Shown here: positions 61,701 through 64,000 of the stretch, piece by piece
Position numbering within the stretch: position 1 is the first letter of the stretch
Layout of the letters: every line of letters begins with the position of its first letter
Program-made: the position numbers and the translations under genes
Assembly: GCF_002266465.3 (NCBI RefSeq)
Contig: NZ_CP029427.2
Span: 3,102,501 to 3,166,500 of the forward strand
DNA: 64,000 nt
Source: Bradyrhizobium symbiodeficiens
GTDB lineage: Bacteria; Pseudomonadota; Alphaproteobacteria; Rhizobiales; Xanthobacteraceae
Direction of reading: 5' to 3'
The notes under the pieces: model-generated
The model's input: only the letters and a program-made list of their open reading frames with translations
The model's database searches: none
What the model was told of the DNA's origin: nothing

Positions 61701-61908
61701 GAGGCTGCGCCACGGACGAGGCCATCGTCTCCGGGCTGCCGCCCGGCAAATTGGCGGTGATCTGGATGGTCGGGAAGTCGACCTGCGGCAACGGTGCGAC
61801 CGGAAGCAGGGGATAGGCGACGAGACCGACAAAGAGAATGCCGGCCATCAGCAGCGAGGTGCCGATCGGGTATCGGATGAAAGGTGCCGAAATCCCGCCC
61901 CCGGTCAT
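58762..61908 (-). CDS. RND efflux permease (MdtB/MdtC-like)
   Basis: A 1048-residue inner-membrane RND pump. The N-terminus SAPFIRYPIGTSLLMAGILF, PVAPLPQVDFPTIQITANLP, the Asp pair in GFVVDDAIVMLENITRYIEE and the late GIVKKNGIMMVDFAIAAERD with MTTMAALLGGVPLML match the MdtB/MdtC group, which exports bile salts, novobiocin and similar compounds. Its start overlaps the adaptor stop by 4 bp. Only one permease is present, where enterobacteria have two. No outer-membrane factor is encoded here. Confidence 0.94.
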   Translation of the reverse strand: MTGGGISAPFIRYPIGTSLLMAGILFVGLVAYPLLPVAPLPQVDFPTIQITANLPGGSPETMASSVAQPLERQFAQIPGIAQMTSTSYLGTASITIQFDLNRSIDAAANDVQGGINAASGQLPKNLPSPPTYRKVNPADAPILLLSATSETLPLTSVSDAVDAQLAQQISQLSGVAQVFIGGQQKPSIRIQIDPAKLVAKGLSMEDVRSQIAITTVDSPKGNIDGERRAYTIYANDQLTHAKDWNDVIIAYRNGAPLRIRDIGQAVSAAEDAKQAAWANGKRGVFLVIFKQPGANVIDTVDRIKATLPRLVAAIPPAIKIELISDRTTTIRAAVEDVQFTLLLTIALVVMVIFIFLRSFWATVIPAITVPLALLGACALMWVAGYSLDNLSLMALTIAVGFVVDDAIVMLENITRYIEEGESPMAAAFKGSKEIGFTIVSISISLVAVLIPLLLMGGIIGRLFREFAVVLAMTIFVSMFVSLTLTPMMASRFLRAHGEVTHGKFYQWSERAFDGMLRGYEYGLDHALAWRRTTLAIFFATLGLSIYLFVLIPKGFFPQQDVGLITATSEASQDISFKEMTRRQEQLGKIILADPDVASVAMSIGGSGRAGNNGNIFITLKPRDKREASAQQIIARLRPQFDKVQGARLYMQAAQDVRLGGRPTRTQFEFTLQDANLDELNEWAPKILAKMQTLPQLRDVATDQQTQGTTVQLKINRDTAARYGIQPQLIDDTLYDAFGQRQVTQYFTQLNTYKVILEILPEMQGNLDSLNKLYLKSPLTGDQVPLSTFATWTTDPVRPLSISHQGQFPAITISFNLGQGVALGQATEAVQKAMADLGAPPTLNSSFQGTAQAFQQSLGTVPLLILAALVVVYLILGILYESYIHPITILSTLPSAGVGALLILMAAGFDFSLIALIGIILLIGIVKKNGIMMVDFAIAAERDEHKTPAESIRQAALLRFRPIMMTTMAALLGGVPLMLGHGTGAEIRQPLGYAMVGGLIVSQALTLFTTPVVYLYLDELNNWFSGWGRSGDGESGEAVEHGTVKEAAE

Positions 61909-63080
61909 TCCTGTCGTACCTTGTTCTGGGTCGGGGCCGGGTTCGAGCTTGCCACCGCTGTCGAGACCAGGCTGCCGGGCTGCACCTTGAACTGGCCGCC
62001 GGTGATCACCTGCTGACCGGGGCTCAGCCCTTCCTCGATGACCGAATGTCCATCGATGGCGTAGCTGACCTTGATCTTGTGCAGCTCGGCCTTGTTGTCC
62101 TGGTTGACGGTATAGGCGTAGAGGCCGTTGGTCGAATGCTGGACTGCGTCATCCGGAACCACGGTCGCATCCTTCAGCGTCCGGACCAGAAGCCGCGTCG
62201 AGACCGACTGGCCCGGCCACAGCGCGTGGTCCTTGTTGTCGAACACCGCCTTGAGGCGGATCGTCCCGCTGGTGGTGTCGACCTGGTTGTTGATGACCGC
62301 AAGCTTGCCCTCGGCCAGCGTCTTCTTGCCGTCGGTGGTGAAAGCGATCACCTTGAGTGCGCCGGTCTTCTGACCTTCGCTGATATAGGGCAGCTGGTCT
62401 TCCGGCGCGGTGAAGATCACGGCGATCGGCTCGACCTGCGAAATCGTGACGATGCCCGTCTGCGTCGAGGCGTTGACGATGTTGCCGACGTCGACCTGGC
62501 GCAGGCCGGCGACGCCGGTGATCGGCGCCTTGACCCGGGTGTAGTCGAGCTGGGTCTGGGCGTTGGCGATCGCGGCTTCGTCGGCGGCGATCTGGGCGGT
62601 GAGCTGGGCGACGGTCGAGCGCTGGGTGTCGACGCGTTGCGCGGTCGCGAATTCGCCGAGCTTCATGGCGCGCTGAAGTTCGAGATTGGCGTTGGCGAGA
62701 CTAGCCTCGTCCTGCGCCTTCTTGGCCTTGGCCTGGTCGAGCGTGGCTTGATAGGGACGGGGATCGATCGAGACCAGAAGCTCGCCCTGCTGGACGATCT
62801 GTCCTTCCTTGAAGGCGAGCTTGTCGATCTGGCCATCCACGCGGGTTCGGACTTGTACGGTGTTGAACCCCTGAACCGTGCCGAGACCGGTCAGATAGAC
62901 CGGGAAGTCGACCTTCTGGACCGGGGCGACGCTCACCGGGACGGCAGACGGCCGGGGCGGCCCCTTGTCGGCGGTCTGGGCCTTGCCGGCGCTATGCCCG
63001 AATTTCTGCCAGCCATAGTAACCCGCGGAGGCCACGGCCGCGATGATCAGAATCCAGAGGATCGGCCGGGACTTTTTCAT
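61905..63080 (-). CDS. RND efflux adaptor (MdtA-like)
   Basis: 391 residues. An N-terminal anchor helix (PILWILIIAAVASAGYYGWQ) is followed by VPVSVAPVQKVDFPVYLTGL, a lipoyl half (GEIVQQGELL-type region, QGELLVSIDPRPYQATLDQA), a short alpha hairpin and LDYTRVKAPITGVAGLRQVD. This is the MdtA layout. The start at MKKSRPILW (63080) fits the family; the frame opens further upstream without a reason to use it. It is translationally coupled to the permease (ATGA overlap). Confidence 0.92.
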   Translation of the reverse strand: MKKSRPILWILIIAAVASAGYYGWQKFGHSAGKAQTADKGPPRPSAVPVSVAPVQKVDFPVYLTGLGTVQGFNTVQVRTRVDGQIDKLAFKEGQIVQQGELLVSIDPRPYQATLDQAKAKKAQDEASLANANLELQRAMKLGEFATAQRVDTQRSTVAQLTAQIAADEAAIANAQTQLDYTRVKAPITGVAGLRQVDVGNIVNASTQTGIVTISQVEPIAVIFTAPEDQLPYISEGQKTGALKVIAFTTDGKKTLAEGKLAVINNQVDTTSGTIRLKAVFDNKDHALWPGQSVSTRLLVRTLKDATVVPDDAVQHSTNGLYAYTVNQDNKAELHKIKVSYAIDGHSVIEEGLSPGQQVITGGQFKVQPGSLVSTAVASSNPAPTQNKVRQE

Positions 63081-63458
63081 GTCGTCTCGTGTCGGCTCGT
63101 ATGCCCCCAAGCTACGAATTATCAGGGCAACCGCAGGGTTCCAGCGAGCTTGTATATTACACGCCAAGTTCGAGTGTAAACAGCACTATCCGTCGAGAAT
63201 CCTAAACAATTGGAAAGCTTTGCACCGTCTAGGCAATGGTCTGACGCGGCGGTGTGCAATGCTGCATTTTCCCGGCAGGCGCGATCGGCGCGCAAACCCT
63301 GTGCAGCACTCCCGGACGGTGTGCTCCGACCGAATGCGCGGTGCCGAGTCGCAGGTCGGCGCCGGTGACAAGAATGGTTCTAAGTCGCGCGGAGGCCGTT
63401 TCGATTGTCAGGGATATCGCCATCATCCATATCGGCACCGCCACACATGGAGCGCAGT
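63081..63458. other. Gene-free intergenic region of about 380 bp
   Basis: No gene is supported on either strand. The part next to the adaptor gene (63120-63230) is AT-richer and holds an inverted repeat at 63157-63179, and is probably the pump promoter. The remainder is GC-rich without clear structure, leading to the small gene at 63459. Confidence 0.55.
63157..63179. promoter_or_regulatory. Inverted repeat TTACAC-N11-GTGTAA, candidate pump operator
   Basis: TTACAC (63157-63162) and GTGTAA (63174-63179), perfect 6-bp arms, about 80 bp before the MdtA-like start. It would suit a TetR- or MarR-type repressor. No regulator gene is adjacent. Confidence 0.4.
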
Positions 63459-63698
63459 ATGGACGAACTGAACGGCAAGTTGATCGCGTGTCAGATTCTG
63501 ATCACGGGATTGATCGCGCGTGTCGCTAATGAGCAGCGCGATCCCTTGCGCTTCCTCACCGACTTCCGAGACGAGATCAAAGCCGTCGTGAACGGTGTCA
63601 ACATCGCCGGCATGGACTCAACCGATCGCGTGCGCGCTGTCGCGCTGAAAACCGTCGACGAATTGTTTTCGCTGATGAAGCCGCCGAGCAGCGATTGA
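63459..63698 (+). CDS. Small hypothetical helical protein
   Basis: 79 residues: helices ELNGKLIACQILITGLIARV and RFLTDFRDEIKAVVNGV, then STDRVRAVALKTVDELFSLM. ATG 63459 is chosen because GGAGCGCAGT lies directly before it; ATG 63447 is an alternative. No signal peptide and no known family. It may be a small cytoplasmic dimeric helical bundle. Confidence 0.65.
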   Translation: MDELNGKLIACQILITGLIARVANEQRDPLRFLTDFRDEIKAVVNGVNIAGMDSTDRVRAVALKTVDELFSLMKPPSSD

Positions 63699-63743
63699 TG
63701 CTGTGAGCTAGATCGCCGATTTGCGCAGCATTCGCCGGCATCT

Positions 63744-63805
63744 TTTAGAACGAGTCCAATCTCGATTTAGAACGATTTCAAACTGTAGTTTAGAATCGTT
63801 TTGAT
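63744..63805. promoter_or_regulatory. Three phased TTTAGAA repeats, iron-control-element-like
   Basis: TTTAGAA occurs at 63744, 63766 and 63789, that is 22 and 23 bp apart (two helical turns). Each is followed, after 3 bp, by a degenerate inverted half (GTCCAAT, TTTCAAA, TTTTGAT against the ideal TTCTAAA). I recall a similar element as the Irr-bound iron control element of rhizobia, which I cannot check here. It lies 105-165 bp before the partial gene at 63910. Confidence 0.45.
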
Positions 63806-63909
63806 CTGGATCGATTCAAGGGTTCTTGCGAGCTGCTTGCATTGACCCGAAATTTTGCGGCCGATACCAACAACTCATCGTTCGTCGAAGTGAATGAGCG
63901 AACAGGAAG

Positions 63910-64000
63910 ATGGGGCGTTTGGTAATGGGGCAGGTGGTCGCACCGAAGTCGTTGCGTTCGGTCGCAGCATTCGATTTTGTAGATGAAAAGTTCGCAGGCG
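63910..64000 (+). CDS. N-terminal part of a gene cut by the window end
   Basis: An open frame from ATG 63910 (or 63925) to the window end, 30 residues visible (MGRLVMGQVVAPKSLRSVAA and onward to FDFVDEKFAG). AACAGGAAG stands right before the first ATG. No signal peptide pattern. Too short to name. The upstream TTTAGAA repeats suggest iron-responsive control. Confidence 0.4.
   Translation, partial: MGRLVMGQVVAPKSLRSVAAFDFVDEKFAG

Noticed and set aside
59344..62016. An 890-codon open frame on the plus strand opposite the second RND pump
   Set aside because: It mirrors the codon structure of the recognised pump gene, has Asp/Arg/His-rich low-quality protein, and no domain; a GC-rich antisense artefact.
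63744..63805. Regularly spaced TTTAGAA units as a possible CRISPR array
   Set aside because: Units are only 7 bp, three in number, with related spacers; more like clustered protein-binding sites.

Overview
The window is 64 kb of GC-rich, densely coded chromosomal DNA from an alphaproteobacterium, most likely Bradyrhizobium or a close relative. This rests on the catabolic gene mix (Bug receptor, acyl-CoA ligases, amidohydrolases, RND pumps, IalB-like and DUF6894 proteins), an alphaproteobacterial-type tRNA-Gln(CUG), and three kinds of palindromic intergenic repeat familiar from Bradyrhizobium. The genus is an inference from memory, not a database result. I saw no prophage, insertion sequence, integrase, rRNA operon or CRISPR array.

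Layout. 1-7.5 kb: an enamidase-like amidohydrolase divergent from a ferredoxin-NADP reductase, a small coiled-coil protein, a cytochrome P450, a DUF763 protein, an MscS-type channel and a PepSY membrane protein. 7.7-13.7 kb: a Bug-type solute receptor divergent from a TetR regulator that heads a tight five-gene run (LigI-like, GalB-like, LigK/GalC-like, a dihydroxyphthalate-decarboxylase-like protein and a DUF1932 dehydrogenase). This resembles the lower protocatechuate/gallate 4,5-cleavage pathway. 13.7-17.1 kb: a small helical protein, a cytosine-deaminase-like enzyme, an NTF2-like protein and an orphan amino-acid-binding protein. 17.1-22.9 kb: an acyl-CoA dehydrogenase and an acyl-CoA ligase, divergent from a Baeyer-Villiger-type monooxygenase followed by a lytic transglycosylase. 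23-25.1 kb: small unknown proteins, including a 73-residue protein ending in Gly-Gly and two translationally coupled micro-ORFs.

25.4-33.5 kb: a regulator-rich block with three paralogous LuxR-type regulators (two in tandem), an AraC regulator, a DUF6894 protein and an autotransporter, closed by a strong intrinsic terminator. 33.5-40.2 kb: two overlapping small ORFs, a TauE/SafE permease, and an HAE1-type RND pump with its adaptor and a divergent TetR repressor. 40.2-50.5 kb: amidase, MFS permease, aldehyde dehydrogenase and GntR regulator on the minus strand; then an alpha/beta-hydrolase lacking its serine, a second MFS permease, guanine deaminase and a membrane protein with two ABM domains. 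50.5-54.9 kb: a MerR regulator with a classic 19-bp-spacer promoter driving an alcohol-dehydrogenase-like oxidoreductase, an RNase Z-like hydrolase, a DUF3750 protein, an acyltransferase fragment, tRNA-Gln and a DUF1428 protein. 54.9-64 kb: TetR divergent from an arylsulfatase, an IalB-like protein, a second RND pump with adaptor, a small helical protein, and an AT-rich region with three TTTAGAA repeats before a gene cut by the window end.

The general theme is uptake and breakdown of organic and aromatic nitrogen and carbon compounds, each module with its own one-component regulator and often a clear inverted repeat in the divergent promoter, plus export and envelope functions. The clearest unexplained items are the Gly-Gly small protein with its partner, the coupled micro-ORFs, the LuxR/AraC/autotransporter block, the serine-less alpha/beta hydrolase, and the combination of genes in the ligI-galB-ligK operon.
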